Shown piece after piece: positions 28,364-37,769 of a stretch of 64,000 nt of DNA (its first letter is position 1; every line of letters begins with the position of its first letter). Source of the stretch: an uncultured Pseudomonadota bacterium (lineage in GTDB: Bacteria > Pseudomonadota > Gammaproteobacteria > Ga0077536); the NCBI GenBank assembly GCA_903825645.1, contig CAIKBL010000069.1:1-64000 (forward strand). Reading direction: 5' to 3'. Both the position numbers and the translations under genes were made by a program. Under the pieces are notes generated by a model. The model ran no database searches, was not told where the DNA came from, and worked only from the letters and a program-made list of their open reading frames with translations.

Positions 28364-29848
28364 CTAACTCGGATTTCCAATGTCGAGCCCACGCTCCGCC
28401 ATCGCCACCGCCCGGAACATCGCGCGACCCTTAGTGAGAGTTTCTTCCCATTCAAGCTCAGGCACCGAGTCCGCCACCACGCCCGCGCCGGCCTGAATGT
28501 ACAGACGATGATCCTTGATTACTGCCGTGCGGATAGCGATCGCCGTATCCATATTGCCGTTCCAGGAGATATAACCGACCGCCCCGCCATAGATGCCGCG
28601 CCTGACGGGTTCTATTTCGTCGATTATTTCCATGGCGCGAATTTTAGGCGCACCTGACAACGTTCCCACTGGCAGCGTCGCGCGCAGGACGTCAATGGCG
28701 TCAAGACCCTCAGTCAATGTCCCCTCGACGTTGGAAGAAATATGCATGACATGTGAGTAGCGTTCGATAACCAATTGCTCTGTTACGCGGACGCTGCCCG
28801 GCTTCGAGACCCGGCCGACGTCGTTGCGGCCCAAATCGATCAGCATCACGTGCTCCGCGACTTCCTTCGGATCCGCCAGCAATTCTGCTTCGAGCGCTTT
28901 GTCCTCCGCCTCTGTAGCACCCCGCCGTCGCGTGCCGGCCAGCGGGCGAGTCGTGACCGTCCTGCCGTCAAGACGCACTAAAATTTCGGGAGAAGAGCCG
29001 ACGATCTGGAAGTCTTCTAAATCAATGAAATAAAGATAGGGCGAGGGATTCAGGTGGCGCAGCGCACGGTAGACATTAATCGGCTGGGCCTGCAGCGCTA
29101 CCGACATTCGCTGGGAGGGAACGACCTGAAAAACATCCCCTTCGATGATGTAATTTTTGATCCGCGTCACTGCCCGCTTGAAATCTTCTGCTCCGAACTC
29201 CGAAACGAAGTCGGTTTCAGACACCGCGCTATGTTGGGGCTGCGCAGGCATGACCAGCGGTTGCCTGAGTTTTTTCTCGAGTGCGGCCAAGCGGGTTTCG
29301 GCATGCGCGAGTGCGACCGGAGAGCGCGGATCAATTTCGCAAACTATTTGCATATCGCCGCTTAGGTTGTCGAACACCACGTATTCGTCGGCGACCATGA
29401 GCAGGATATCTGGGGTTCCGAGACGATCGGGGGGTGCACCCACCTGCAGTTTTGGCTCTACATGGCGGGCAGTGTCATAACTGAAATAGCCCACCAGACC
29501 CCCGCTGAAGCGAGATACAGGTAAGGTCGGGGCACGGGTGCGGGCAAGAAACTCGCGCACAAACACGAAGGGATCTCGATCCTCGTAATGCTCAACTACA
29601 TGACCCGCCTGCAGGACGTCGATCTCAGCACCGCGTGCGCGTAGGACAGTACGTGCGGGCAGCCCGATAATGGAGTAGCGACCCCATTTTTCGCCCCCCT
29701 CGACCGACTCCAGCAGATAGCTGTAGGGTCCGGCAGCCAGTTTTAAATAAACACTGAGTGGCGTATCCAGATCCGCGAGGACACGGCGCACGATGGGGAC
29801 CCGGGTATAGCCTTGCGCGGCGAAGGCCTGAAGTTCGGATGGTGTCAT
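28364..29848 (-). CDS. trpE: Anthranilate synthase component I
   Basis: A 494-residue chorismate-utilising enzyme producing anthranilate with the TrpG glutaminase subunit. The feedback-binding LLES motif is at residues 45-48 (tryptophan inhibition). C-terminal catalytic segments include [55 protein letters not shown] and [17 protein letters not shown]. trpG, trpD and trpC are not present, at least within 28 kb on either side. No leader peptide rich in Trp codons is evident upstream. Confidence 0.95.
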   Translation of the reverse strand: MTPSELQAFAAQGYTRVPIVRRVLADLDTPLSVYLKLAAGPYSYLLESVEGGEKWGRYSIIGLPARTVLRARGAEIDVLQAGHVVEHYEDRDPFVFVREFLARTRAPTLPVSRFSGGLVGYFSYDTARHVEPKLQVGAPPDRLGTPDILLMVADEYVVFDNLSGDMQIVCEIDPRSPVALAHAETRLAALEKKLRQPLVMPAQPQHSAVSETDFVSEFGAEDFKRAVTRIKNYIIEGDVFQVVPSQRMSVALQAQPINVYRALRHLNPSPYLYFIDLEDFQIVGSSPEILVRLDGRTVTTRPLAGTRRRGATEAEDKALEAELLADPKEVAEHVMLIDLGRNDVGRVSKPGSVRVTEQLVIERYSHVMHISSNVEGTLTEGLDAIDVLRATLPVGTLSGAPKIRAMEIIDEIEPVRRGIYGGAVGYISWNGNMDTAIAIRTAVIKDHRLYIQAGAGVVADSVPELEWEETLTKGRAMFRAVAMAERGLDIGNPS

Positions 29849-29898
29849 GAGGTTTGCGGGCCCGCACCAAGCGCAGGCCGAGTCGAGTGTGGGGTGGC

Positions 29899-29927
29899 AG
29901 GGTAGATCGGTTCGTTAGGTGTGGCAA
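29899..29927 (-). promoter_or_regulatory. Probable sigma-70 promoter of trpE
   Basis: Minus-strand TTGCCA (29927-29922) and TACCCT (29904-29899) are 17 bp apart; the -10 ends 50 nt before the trpE ATG. Confidence 0.5.
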
Positions 29928-30048
29928 CTGCTTTACGTTGACGAAACTTCCGCGCACCAGCGCGCGCTGGACGCTTTTTTCTCACTCGGCCGGGGCTGGC
30001 AGACGCGGGGCACTGGTCGCGCGCCTACTCGCTCCGGCGGACGGTTGA

Positions 30049-31755
30049 TCAGGTGCGACGTGCCAGTGGGCCACGGGCCAGACGTCCTGGGAGTGCGCCC
30101 GTGGGGCGATCGCCTTCCAGCATCACCTGACCGTTCACGACGGTGTAGGGGATCCCGACCGATTTTTGAAGCAGACGCGTGGCGCCCGCGGGCAGATCAT
30201 GGACCACTTGGGGCATGAGTGGGGCGACGGTGGTTGGGTCTATTACCAATAAATCGGCATTCATCCCCTCTCTGATGAGGCCGCGATCATGCAAGCCCCA
30301 GGCCGTAGCGGTATCGTAAGTGACTAGGCGGACGGCTTGTTCGAAGGTAAAGGCCTGTTTGTCCCGCACCCAGTGGCTGAGCAGATGGGTTTGCAGCGAG
30401 GAATCCATGATTTGGGCGACATGCGCACCCGAGTCGGAGAACGTCACCACGCTGCGGGGATGACGCATCATTTCGAGTGCGTGATCCTGATCTTCATTGG
30501 CAAGCGGTTGTCTGAAAAAAGCTTTGAAGTCGCGCTCGAGGGCGACGTCGATCATCGCCTCGGCCGGATGGACACCGCGCTTGGCGGCGAATTCATCCAT
30601 TCGCTCTTCCTGTCCAATATCATTCATCAGCCAAACCCAATTCCATTCCGGAGGCCGCGCTTCTGCGCCGACAACCTGAGGGCCGTCGTAAGGGCGGGAG
30701 GCGACTTCCACGAGATGGCGTTTTACGGCGGGATCGCGGAGCAGGATTTTCTGCTCAGCCAGTGGCTTCGCCCGTAGCTCTCGCCAGCCCTCCCAATTAT
30801 CGAAAGCGGTGTGTGTCTCGAATGACATCAGCGTCGACAGGGCTCGACTATGGCATTGCACAAAAATTCGGCCGCCAAGCTGGGCGGCGCGGTTGGCAAC
30901 TTCATAGAAGGGACGCCACACGTCGGGGGCCAGCCGGGTCGAGAACATGCCGTAGGTCAGCGGCCGCCCGGATTCTACGGCTAACTGTGTCAAGCGATCG
31001 AAATACTCTTGCTGCCGTTCAGGTTTGCGCCCGGGTGCTTCACTCGCAATTTCGAAGATCCCCGCGCCCGTTTCACCCATGGCATTGACCAGCGCCCGGA
31101 CCTCGCTCCAATCCGCAATTCGGCTGGCAACCGGGCGATCATCGGAGGTCAGATGGTTGTAGGTCCGCGAGGTCGAAAAACCGATTGCGCCCGCCTTCAC
31201 TGCTTCGCGCACTTCGTGTTGCATACGCTTCATTTCGTCTTGCGTCGCCTGTTCCGAGAAGGCTCGCTCTCCCATCACATAAGTGCGCAACGCGGAGTGT
31301 CCGAGGTAACCGCCGTAATTAATCCCTTTCGGCAAGCCATCAATGACATCTAAAAACTGCGGGAAGGTTTCCCAATTCCACTCAATACCCGCAAGCATCG
31401 ATTCTCGTGACAAGTCTTCCGCGCGTTCCAAATTGCGAAAAACAAAATCGGCTTCGGTTTTGGCACAAGGCGCGAGCGTGAAGCCGCAATTTCCCATGAT
31501 GACGGTGGTGACCCCGTGGTAGCACGAAGAGGATCCAATAGGGTCCCAGAAAATCTGGGCGTCCATGTGCGTGTGTCCGTCCACGAAGCCGGGCGTGACG
31601 GCGTGGCCTTCGGCGTCAATGACGCGCGCCCCTGGCGCTCTGATACGTCCGATCGACGCGATCTTGTCGCCCACGATCCCGATGTCGGCCGGATAGGCCG
31701 GTGCACCGGAACCATCCACCACCATGCCATTTTTGATTACTAAGTCGTATTGCAT
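30049..31755 (-). CDS. N-acyl-D-amino-acid deacylase-family amidohydrolase
   Basis: A 568-residue metal-dependent amidohydrolase with HTH at residues 61-63 and the metal-ligand Cys in TVIMGNCGFTLAPC (about residue 90), hallmarks of the D-aminoacylase subgroup. Later motifs FVQCHSRALS, RSVVTFSDSGAHV and a C-terminal beta-sandwich return segment (GMNADLLVIDP) complete the fold. ATG 31755, preceded by TAAGGAATG, is preferred over a frame open to 32178, which would overlap the divergent gene. Substrate unknown; members near degradative genes often act on cyclic amides or lactam-like compounds rather than D-amino acids. It is divergent from the next amidohydrolase. Confidence 0.85.
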   Translation of the reverse strand: MQYDLVIKNGMVVDGSGAPAYPADIGIVGDKIASIGRIRAPGARVIDAEGHAVTPGFVDGHTHMDAQIFWDPIGSSSCYHGVTTVIMGNCGFTLAPCAKTEADFVFRNLERAEDLSRESMLAGIEWNWETFPQFLDVIDGLPKGINYGGYLGHSALRTYVMGERAFSEQATQDEMKRMQHEVREAVKAGAIGFSTSRTYNHLTSDDRPVASRIADWSEVRALVNAMGETGAGIFEIASEAPGRKPERQQEYFDRLTQLAVESGRPLTYGMFSTRLAPDVWRPFYEVANRAAQLGGRIFVQCHSRALSTLMSFETHTAFDNWEGWRELRAKPLAEQKILLRDPAVKRHLVEVASRPYDGPQVVGAEARPPEWNWVWLMNDIGQEERMDEFAAKRGVHPAEAMIDVALERDFKAFFRQPLANEDQDHALEMMRHPRSVVTFSDSGAHVAQIMDSSLQTHLLSHWVRDKQAFTFEQAVRLVTYDTATAWGLHDRGLIREGMNADLLVIDPTTVAPLMPQVVHDLPAGATRLLQKSVGIPYTVVNGQVMLEGDRPTGALPGRLARGPLARRT

Positions 31756-31947
31756 TGCGGCATTCCTTATCGCTGACAGACAGCTAAGCGTAGCAACTCT
31801 GCAGGTCCCGGCCAATCGGCAGAATTCCCTCGGTTCCGCTGGCTCGTCGGATCGTTTATCGTCTGGGTCGATGGTCGCCAACACCGTGCGTGCCGCACGA
31901 AACCGGGCGCGAAGGGCTAAAATTTTTCGAGAGGCAGGAGTCACGCC

Positions 31948-33102
31948 ATGCAGTCTTACTCCATTATCGACGTCGATACCCATATTACCGAGGTGGCTGA
32001 CTTGTGGACGAGTCGTGTGCCGGCCCGTTTCCGGGACGCCGTGCCGCGGATTGAAATCGACGCGTCGGGCAAACAATGGTGGTGGCTGGGGAGCAACCGG
32101 CTTCTTCCGATTGGATTGACAGCCACGGCCGGTGCGGGCGATTTCAAGCATGCGCCGAAGACCTATGCGGACATGCACCCGGGTGCGTTTGATGCCCGCG
32201 CTCGACTCAGTTACATGGATGACATGGGAATTTGGGCGATGGTGCTCTATCCCAACGTGGGCGGTTTCGGTGCGCAGGAGTTTCTCCGCTTAGGCGATCC
32301 CGAGCTGATGTTGACCTGTGTCCAGGTTTATAACGATTGGCAGACCGAGTGGGCCTCGGCGGCGCCCGAGCGTCTTCTGCCGATTATTTCCCTCCCTTTC
32401 TGGGATGTGCCCGCCGCCGTGCGGGAGATCCGGCGCTGCGCGGCGATGGGGCATCGCGGTATTTTGTTCACCGGCGAACCGCAGTCGTTTGGTCAACCGA
32501 TCCTCGGCGACCATCATTGGGATCCGCTTTGGGAAGTCGCCGTCGAGCTGGATCTGCCTATCAGTTTTCACATCGGCTCGGGCAACATGGAGGGCGGACT
32601 GCGGCGGGACAAACTGAAAGCCTATGGACGCATGGCGGCTTTCGCCGAGCGCTCAGTGGATTTGTTCATGGACAATGGCCGGCAGCTTTGCGATCTGCTC
32701 ATGTCAGGCGTACTGGCGCGTTATCCGACCATCAAGTTTGTCTCGGTCGAGTCTGGCATCGGTTGGGTCCCTTTTGTGCTTGAAGCGCTGGATTATCAAT
32801 TCCAAGGGAACCGCGTCGTGGAGGATCGACCAGAGTTCGACCGACTGCCCTCGGCCTACTTCGCGCGCAATGTCTATGCCTGCTACTGGTTCGAGCAAAC
32901 CGCGCCGCGTCGCCTGCTCGACAAGGTCGGTATCGACAACATCCTTTTTGAAACCGACTTTCCACACCCGACCTCACTCTACGGTACCGAGGTCCAGGCC
33001 CGCATTGACGGTGGTTTGGGCGATTGCGACGCGGAATCTCGTTACAAAATCCTCTGGGGTAATGCCCAAAAACTGTACAAAGTGGCGGCTCCGCCACAAT
33101 AA
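31948..33102 (+). CDS. Amidohydrolase 2 (ACMSD-like TIM-barrel) family protein
   Basis: A 384-residue protein beginning with SIIDVDTHI (Asp10 and His12 as metal ligands), with SFHIGSGN in the middle and NILFETDFPHPTSLYG near the end, matching amidohydrolase-2/ACMSD-like decarboxylases and hydrolases. It precedes the OCH-like crotonase by 30 bp and is probably co-transcribed with it. Related proteins act as hydrolases or nonoxidative decarboxylases in aromatic and alicyclic degradation; the reaction here is not determined. Confidence 0.85.
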   Translation: MQSYSIIDVDTHITEVADLWTSRVPARFRDAVPRIEIDASGKQWWWLGSNRLLPIGLTATAGAGDFKHAPKTYADMHPGAFDARARLSYMDDMGIWAMVLYPNVGGFGAQEFLRLGDPELMLTCVQVYNDWQTEWASAAPERLLPIISLPFWDVPAAVREIRRCAAMGHRGILFTGEPQSFGQPILGDHHWDPLWEVAVELDLPISFHIGSGNMEGGLRRDKLKAYGRMAAFAERSVDLFMDNGRQLCDLLMSGVLARYPTIKFVSVESGIGWVPFVLEALDYQFQGNRVVEDRPEFDRLPSAYFARNVYACYWFEQTAPRRLLDKVGIDNILFETDFPHPTSLYGTEVQARIDGGLGDCDAESRYKILWGNAQKLYKVAAPPQ

Positions 33103-33132
33103 CCCCCCGATTAGCCGACAGGAGTCCCAGAC

Positions 33133-33921
33133 ATGCTAGTTCCTCAGCTTGACGAGTACGCCAAGAAGTATCAGCACATCAAGTTTCATCGTGAAAACGG
33201 CATTCTGCAGGTCACGATGCATACCGACAACGCGGATCTGACCTGGGGCTTCGCCCCTCATCAAGAACTTGGCTATTGCTTTGGCGATATCGGGGCAGAT
33301 CCCGAAAACAAGGTCATCATCTTCACGGGCTCTGGGGAGACCTTTATTCACAAGGAAGATCTCGGTGGCGGTGGCGTGGATGCGAAGACGTGGGCGGAAC
33401 ACGTCCTGCCCGATGCCAAACGCCTGCTGATGAATCTGCTCGAGATTCAGGCACCTATGATCGCGGCGGTGAATGGCCCGGCGACAGTGCACGCAGAGCT
33501 CGCACTACTCTGCGATATCGTTCTTGCTGCCGACCATAGTGTTTTTCAGGATGCTCCCCATTTTCCGAGTGGTCTCGTCCCAGGGGACGGCGTCCACGTG
33601 GTGTGGTCGATGTTACTGGGGTTGAATCGCGGTCGTTACTTCCTGTTGACGGGACAAGAACTGTCAGCCACCGAAGCGTTAGCGCTTGGGGTGGTTAATG
33701 AAGTGATGCCGCAGGCGGCGCTGCTGACACGGGCTTGGGAACTCGCCCGTCTCATCCGGGCCCGGCCGGCACTGACCGTGCGCCTCACACGCGAGGCGAT
33801 GCTGATGCAGGTCAAACGTGCAATGCTCGATCAGCTTCCTTACGGCCTCGCGCTCGAGGGACTCGCCGCCTGTGATTACTGGCCAACCACCTTTGCGGCA
33901 AGCAATATCGCGAAGCGCTGA
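33133..33921 (+). CDS. 6-oxocamphor hydrolase-like crotonase (beta-diketone C-C hydrolase)
   Basis: A 262-residue crotonase-superfamily protein very close in motif order to Rhodococcus 6-oxocamphor hydrolase: Trp38, His120 (NGPATVHAE), His143 (APHFPSG) and Asp152 ([10 protein letters not shown]) line up with that enzyme's W40, H122, H145 and D154, each offset by two. The loop with the CoA-hydratase oxyanion-hole Glu pair is replaced, so a carbon-carbon hydrolase of a cyclic 1,3-diketone (retro-Claisen) is more likely than an enoyl-CoA hydratase. This assignment rests on recalled family sequence, not a search. GGAGTCCC precedes the ATG. Confidence 0.8.
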   Translation: MLVPQLDEYAKKYQHIKFHRENGILQVTMHTDNADLTWGFAPHQELGYCFGDIGADPENKVIIFTGSGETFIHKEDLGGGGVDAKTWAEHVLPDAKRLLMNLLEIQAPMIAAVNGPATVHAELALLCDIVLAADHSVFQDAPHFPSGLVPGDGVHVVWSMLLGLNRGRYFLLTGQELSATEALALGVVNEVMPQAALLTRAWELARLIRARPALTVRLTREAMLMQVKRAMLDQLPYGLALEGLAACDYWPTTFAASNIAKR

Positions 33922-34223
33922 TCTTCAGTTGTGCCGGCGAGACGGGCCGCGTTGCCCGTAGTCGGCGCGGTCCAGACTTCCCCAAAAATCACGCCGATCC
34001 GCGTGCCTAGGGGGGGGCTGGGCGGTGCGCCCACCTTGGCGTAAACGAGTCCTTCGTGTCGCGCGAACCGAAACCCTCGGTTTGTCTTTTTTTCGGCCCT
34101 AGAAGGGGCGCTATTGAGCATCCGATTGCGCTCGTCGCCACCCTGCCCGGGACCGTCTCGCGGATCAGTGCAAATTTTTGGAGGCCCAGCACAACACCGC
34201 CGCTCGGGCGCCGCCTGAAGAAC
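33922..34223. other. Gene-free 300 bp between convergent genes
   Basis: Short overlapping minus-strand frames at 33876-34225 have no recognisable family. The region separates the OCH-like gene (plus) from the Baeyer-Villiger gene (minus) and ends in a bidirectional terminator. Confidence 0.4.
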
Positions 34224-34248
34224 AAAAGGCCCGATTTTCGAGCCTTTT
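34224..34248. terminator. Bidirectional terminator between OCH-like and BVMO genes
   Basis: AAAAGGC (34224-34230) pairs with GCCTTTT (34242-34248) with an inner CGA-TTT-TCG stem and one internal mismatch. T-runs are present on both strands. Confidence 0.75.
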
Positions 34249-34283
34249 GACGATTTGGCAGTGCGGGCTGTACGCGCCGCCGG

Positions 34284-35909
34284 CTAGGGGGTGAGTGCGA
34301 AACCCTCGTAACCGTTGGCGGCCACCGCGCGACATTTCTCTACGTACGGCGGGACTCCGATGTAGGGCATGAACAGACGTGGTTTCCCGGGGATGTTCGC
34401 GCCGAGGTACCAAGAATTGCAATGGGGATAGAGAGTCGTGTGGGCGACGGCGTTGACATGTTCGACCCAAGCGTCCTCGGCGGCCGGCAGCGCTTCGATG
34501 AAGCGATGTTGGCTGGCTTCTACATGAACGATGCAGTCGGTGATCCATTCCACATGCTGTTCGATGGTCGGTAACATGTTCGACAATACCGACGGACTGC
34601 CCGGACCGCTGATGGTAAACAAGTTGGGAAATCCGGCGGTGGCGAGCCCGAGATACATGCGAGGTCCCGCCTGCCATTTCTCCTTCAGGGCAAGCCCCTG
34701 ACGGCCACGGATATCGATTTTATCCAACGCACCAGTCATTGCGTCAAAGCCGGTGGCGAACACCAAACAGTCGAACTGATAAGCGGTGTCTCCCGCGTGT
34801 AACCCCGCGGCAGTGATTTCCCGGATTGGAGCCGCGTTGACATCTACAAGCGTTACATTGGTTCGGTTGAAGGTCTCGTAGTAATTCGTGTCGAGACACA
34901 GGCGTTTGCACCCCACCACTTGTCGCGGGACGAGCGTCTCTGCCACGACCGGATCTTTAACGATGGTGCGAATTTTATTTCGGATGAACTCGGCGGCCAG
35001 TTCGTTAGCGGCCGAATCCGTTAGCAAGTCGCCGAAGGCTGCAAGAAAACCCAGGGTGCCCCGCTGCCAGCGGGCTTCGAATTCCCGCTCGCGCTCCGCC
35101 GCGGGACTCGTCAGAGCAGAGTCGGTCCGCTGTTGAAAATCGACACCGAAAGGTTGCTGCCAGTTATGCGCCCGCATGGCGGCGTAATCTGCTTTAATTC
35201 GGGCCTCTTGCGCCGCCTCGAGCGGGGCGTTTCGCGCTGGGATCGAATAGGTGGCGGTCCGTTGAAAGACTGTCAGGTGTGCCGCCTGTTCGGCGATAAG
35301 GGGGATCGATTGCAGGGCGGATGATCCAGTTCCGATGATGCCGACCCGTCGCCCGGTAAAATCAACCCCGGCGTGGGGCCAGTGGCCGGTATGGTAGGTC
35401 GGACCCGAAAAACGCGCCACGCCGGGAATAGCGGGCATATTGGCACTGGAGAGGCAGCCGGTTGCCATGATGCAATAGCGCGCGGTCAACTCGGCTCCGG
35501 GCTCAACATTGATGTGCCACCGACCGGTCTCTTCATCGAAGCGGGCTGCGGTGACGCGCGTGTTGAACGTAATATCGCGCAGCAAATCGAAGCGCTCGGC
35601 AACATGGTTCACGTAACGCAGAATTTCAGGTTGCGTGGCGTAACGTTCACTCCAATGCCACTCCTGTTGCAGCTCGGCAGAGAATTGGTAGGAGTACTCC
35701 ATGCTGACCACATCACACCGTGCACCGGGATAGCGATTCCAGTACCAAGTTCCCCCGGGACCACTCCCCGCCTCGATGATCCGCGCCCGAAGACCCAGTT
35801 GGCGTAGCTTGTGGAGCATATATAGTCCGGCAAATCCGGACCCGACGATGATGGCGTCGAACGCCGTCGGTGTTTCTTGCGATGTCCCGTGATCAAGTGT
35901 GTCCAACAT
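34284..35909 (-). CDS. Baeyer-Villiger-type flavin monooxygenase
   Basis: A 541-residue class B flavoprotein. Rossmann FAD motif GSGFAG lies near residue 23, the NADPH motif GTGSSA near 192, and the Baeyer-Villiger fingerprint FSGPTYHTGHWP at residues 167-178 (FxGxxxHxxxWP) is intact. Such enzymes insert an oxygen next to a ketone to give an ester or lactone. It is closest in layout to cyclohexanone and cycloketone monooxygenases. It is divergent from the PQQ dehydrogenase at 36087, a pairing that suggests alcohol to ketone to lactone oxidation. Confidence 0.9.
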   Translation of the reverse strand: MLDTLDHGTSQETPTAFDAIIVGSGFAGLYMLHKLRQLGLRARIIEAGSGPGGTWYWNRYPGARCDVVSMEYSYQFSAELQQEWHWSERYATQPEILRYVNHVAERFDLLRDITFNTRVTAARFDEETGRWHINVEPGAELTARYCIMATGCLSSANMPAIPGVARFSGPTYHTGHWPHAGVDFTGRRVGIIGTGSSALQSIPLIAEQAAHLTVFQRTATYSIPARNAPLEAAQEARIKADYAAMRAHNWQQPFGVDFQQRTDSALTSPAAEREREFEARWQRGTLGFLAAFGDLLTDSAANELAAEFIRNKIRTIVKDPVVAETLVPRQVVGCKRLCLDTNYYETFNRTNVTLVDVNAAPIREITAAGLHAGDTAYQFDCLVFATGFDAMTGALDKIDIRGRQGLALKEKWQAGPRMYLGLATAGFPNLFTISGPGSPSVLSNMLPTIEQHVEWITDCIVHVEASQHRFIEALPAAEDAWVEHVNAVAHTTLYPHCNSWYLGANIPGKPRLFMPYIGVPPYVEKCRAVAANGYEGFALTP

Positions 35910-36086
35910 GATTTACTCCCTTCATTTGTTTCACGGGGCCGCACCAAGTGCCGGTCACCTTCTCTAAACCCATAAGGATAACGGTTCTACGCGTTTTCGG
36001 TGAGTCCGGATAGCTAGAGTTGCAGACCCGAATCGAATTACACTCCGGGACCGAGCGAGAGAACCGACAGGGATAAAGGGGAAATC

Positions 36087-37769
36087 ATGCGTTTGAACAG
36101 TTATCACGCGGCGCTGCTGTGCGCCTTACAGGTCGGTGCCGTACTGGCGGTCGATGCGCCGATGAGTCCGGTAACACAGCCGATGCTCACCAAGGGCAAT
36201 GAAAACACGGCGACCTGGCCGGTCTATGGCGGCACGTACGCTAACTGGCGTTATAGCACGCTGACCGATATTAATCGCAAAAATGTCAATAAGTTGCGAC
36301 CCGCGTGGATTTTCCAGCCCGGCGTGATAGGACAGTTCGAGAACTCTCCGGTGATCGTGGATGGCGTCATGTACGTGACCGCTGCCTACAACAATCTCTA
36401 CGCGCTGAACGCCACTACTGGCGAGATGCTCTGGCACTACGAGCATCAGATGCCGAGCAACATCCAAATTTGCTGTGGACCGACGAATCGGGGCGTGGCG
36501 GTGAGCGGCAACGCCGTCATCATGGGGACGCTCGATGCGCATCTGATAGCGTTCAATCGCGCGACAGGCAAAATCCTCTGGAATACCAAGATGGACGATT
36601 ATGCCAAGGGCTACAGCGTCACCGCTGCCCCGCTCGTTATTGACGGCAAGGTCATTCTTGGCGTCGCGGGTGGTGAATACGGGGCGCGAGGCTTCATTGA
36701 TGCCTATGACGTGGCGACCGGCAAGCAGGTGTGGCGACGCTATACGATTCCGACAACCGGTGAGAAAGGGGTGGAAACCTGGGCAGGGGATTCCTACAAG
36801 ACCGGCGGTGGGCCACCCTGGACGACCGGGACGTACGATCCGACGTTGCACCTGCTCTATTGGACGGTCGGAAATCCGTCTCCGGACTGGAACGGCGATC
36901 CGCGGGGAGGCGACAACCTGTATTCGAACTCGGTACTGGCACTGAATCCCGATAATGGCGAGATGAAGTGGTACTTCCAGTTCACGCCGCATGATGTTTG
37001 GGACTATGACGGGAATACCGGCATGTTCCTGGTCGATACCGTCTATGACGGTAAGCCGATCCGTGCGCTTGCGCAGCCGAATCGTAATGGTTTCCTCTAT
37101 GTGCTCGACGCCAAAACGGGCAAGTTTTTGCACGGGGCGCAGTACACGGATCGATTGAATTGGGCGAAGGGCCTGGATGCCAATGGGCGGCCGATTTTCG
37201 ATCCCAAATTTGTGCCGATGGCGAATGGCAATCCCGATTACATCTGTCCGGGTAACGTTGGCGGCCAGAATGGCTCCTATACGGCAGCTTACAGTCCGAA
37301 GACCAAAATGGCCTATGTGCCGGTCATCGAAAGCTGCGCGAAGATGGAAAAACAGACGGCGGTGTTCGTCAGCGGCACGCCCTTCTGGGGCGGCGGCCCG
37401 GGCGAGACCGAGGGTCAGGTCGGTACGGCCTACGGGCACTTTTCGGCGATCGATATCACCACGGGCAAGACAAAGTGGAGCAAGAAAGACAAGTGGCCGA
37501 TGGTCGGTGGCACCCTGGCCACCGCCGGAGGGGTAGTTTTTACCGGGACGCAAAGCGGGCACGCTGTTGCTTTTGACGACATGACTGGCAAGGAGCTTTG
37601 GCGCTTCCAAACCGGTGCCATGGTGCGCGGGCAACCCGTGACGTACAAAATCGGCAGCACCCAATATGTGGCCGTGCCGAGCGGTGGTGGCGGCATCGCC
37701 GTCGCAATCATCGGACAGAACCCCAAGATCACCTTGGGCAGCACGCTTGTGGTCTTCGCGCTCCCGTGA
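36087..37769 (+). CDS. PQQ-dependent alcohol dehydrogenase, probably lanthanide-dependent
   Basis: A 560-residue eight-bladed quinoprotein with a signal peptide (ALLCALQVGAVLAVDAP) and repeated tryptophan-docking motifs (ATTGEMLW, ATGKILW, ATGKQVW, DMTGKELW). The adjacent Cys129-Cys130 pair (QICCGPTNRG) is the disulphide stacked on PQQ. Asp306 is the catalytic base in HDVWDYDGN, and Asp308, two residues later, is the extra ligand characteristic of lanthanide-dependent dehydrogenases (XoxF, PedH); calcium types have Ala or Ser there. It is periplasmic. A cytochrome partner is not encoded alongside; a MxaJ/XoxJ-like protein overlaps its stop. Substrate may be a secondary or cyclic alcohol. Confidence 0.9.
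   Translation: MRLNSYHAALLCALQVGAVLAVDAPMSPVTQPMLTKGNENTATWPVYGGTYANWRYSTLTDINRKNVNKLRPAWIFQPGVIGQFENSPVIVDGVMYVTAAYNNLYALNATTGEMLWHYEHQMPSNIQICCGPTNRGVAVSGNAVIMGTLDAHLIAFNRATGKILWNTKMDDYAKGYSVTAAPLVIDGKVILGVAGGEYGARGFIDAYDVATGKQVWRRYTIPTTGEKGVETWAGDSYKTGGGPPWTTGTYDPTLHLLYWTVGNPSPDWNGDPRGGDNLYSNSVLALNPDNGEMKWYFQFTPHDVWDYDGNTGMFLVDTVYDGKPIRALAQPNRNGFLYVLDAKTGKFLHGAQYTDRLNWAKGLDANGRPIFDPKFVPMANGNPDYICPGNVGGQNGSYTAAYSPKTKMAYVPVIESCAKMEKQTAVFVSGTPFWGGGPGETEGQVGTAYGHFSAIDITTGKTKWSKKDKWPMVGGTLATAGGVVFTGTQSGHAVAFDDMTGKELWRFQTGAMVRGQPVTYKIGSTQYVAVPSGGGGIAVAIIGQNPKITLGSTLVVFALP

Noticed and set aside
31756-32178. N-terminal extension of the deacylase-family gene giving a 709-residue frame
   Set aside because: The extension is low in family similarity and overlaps the divergent amidohydrolase gene; ATG 31755 has a good ribosome binding site.
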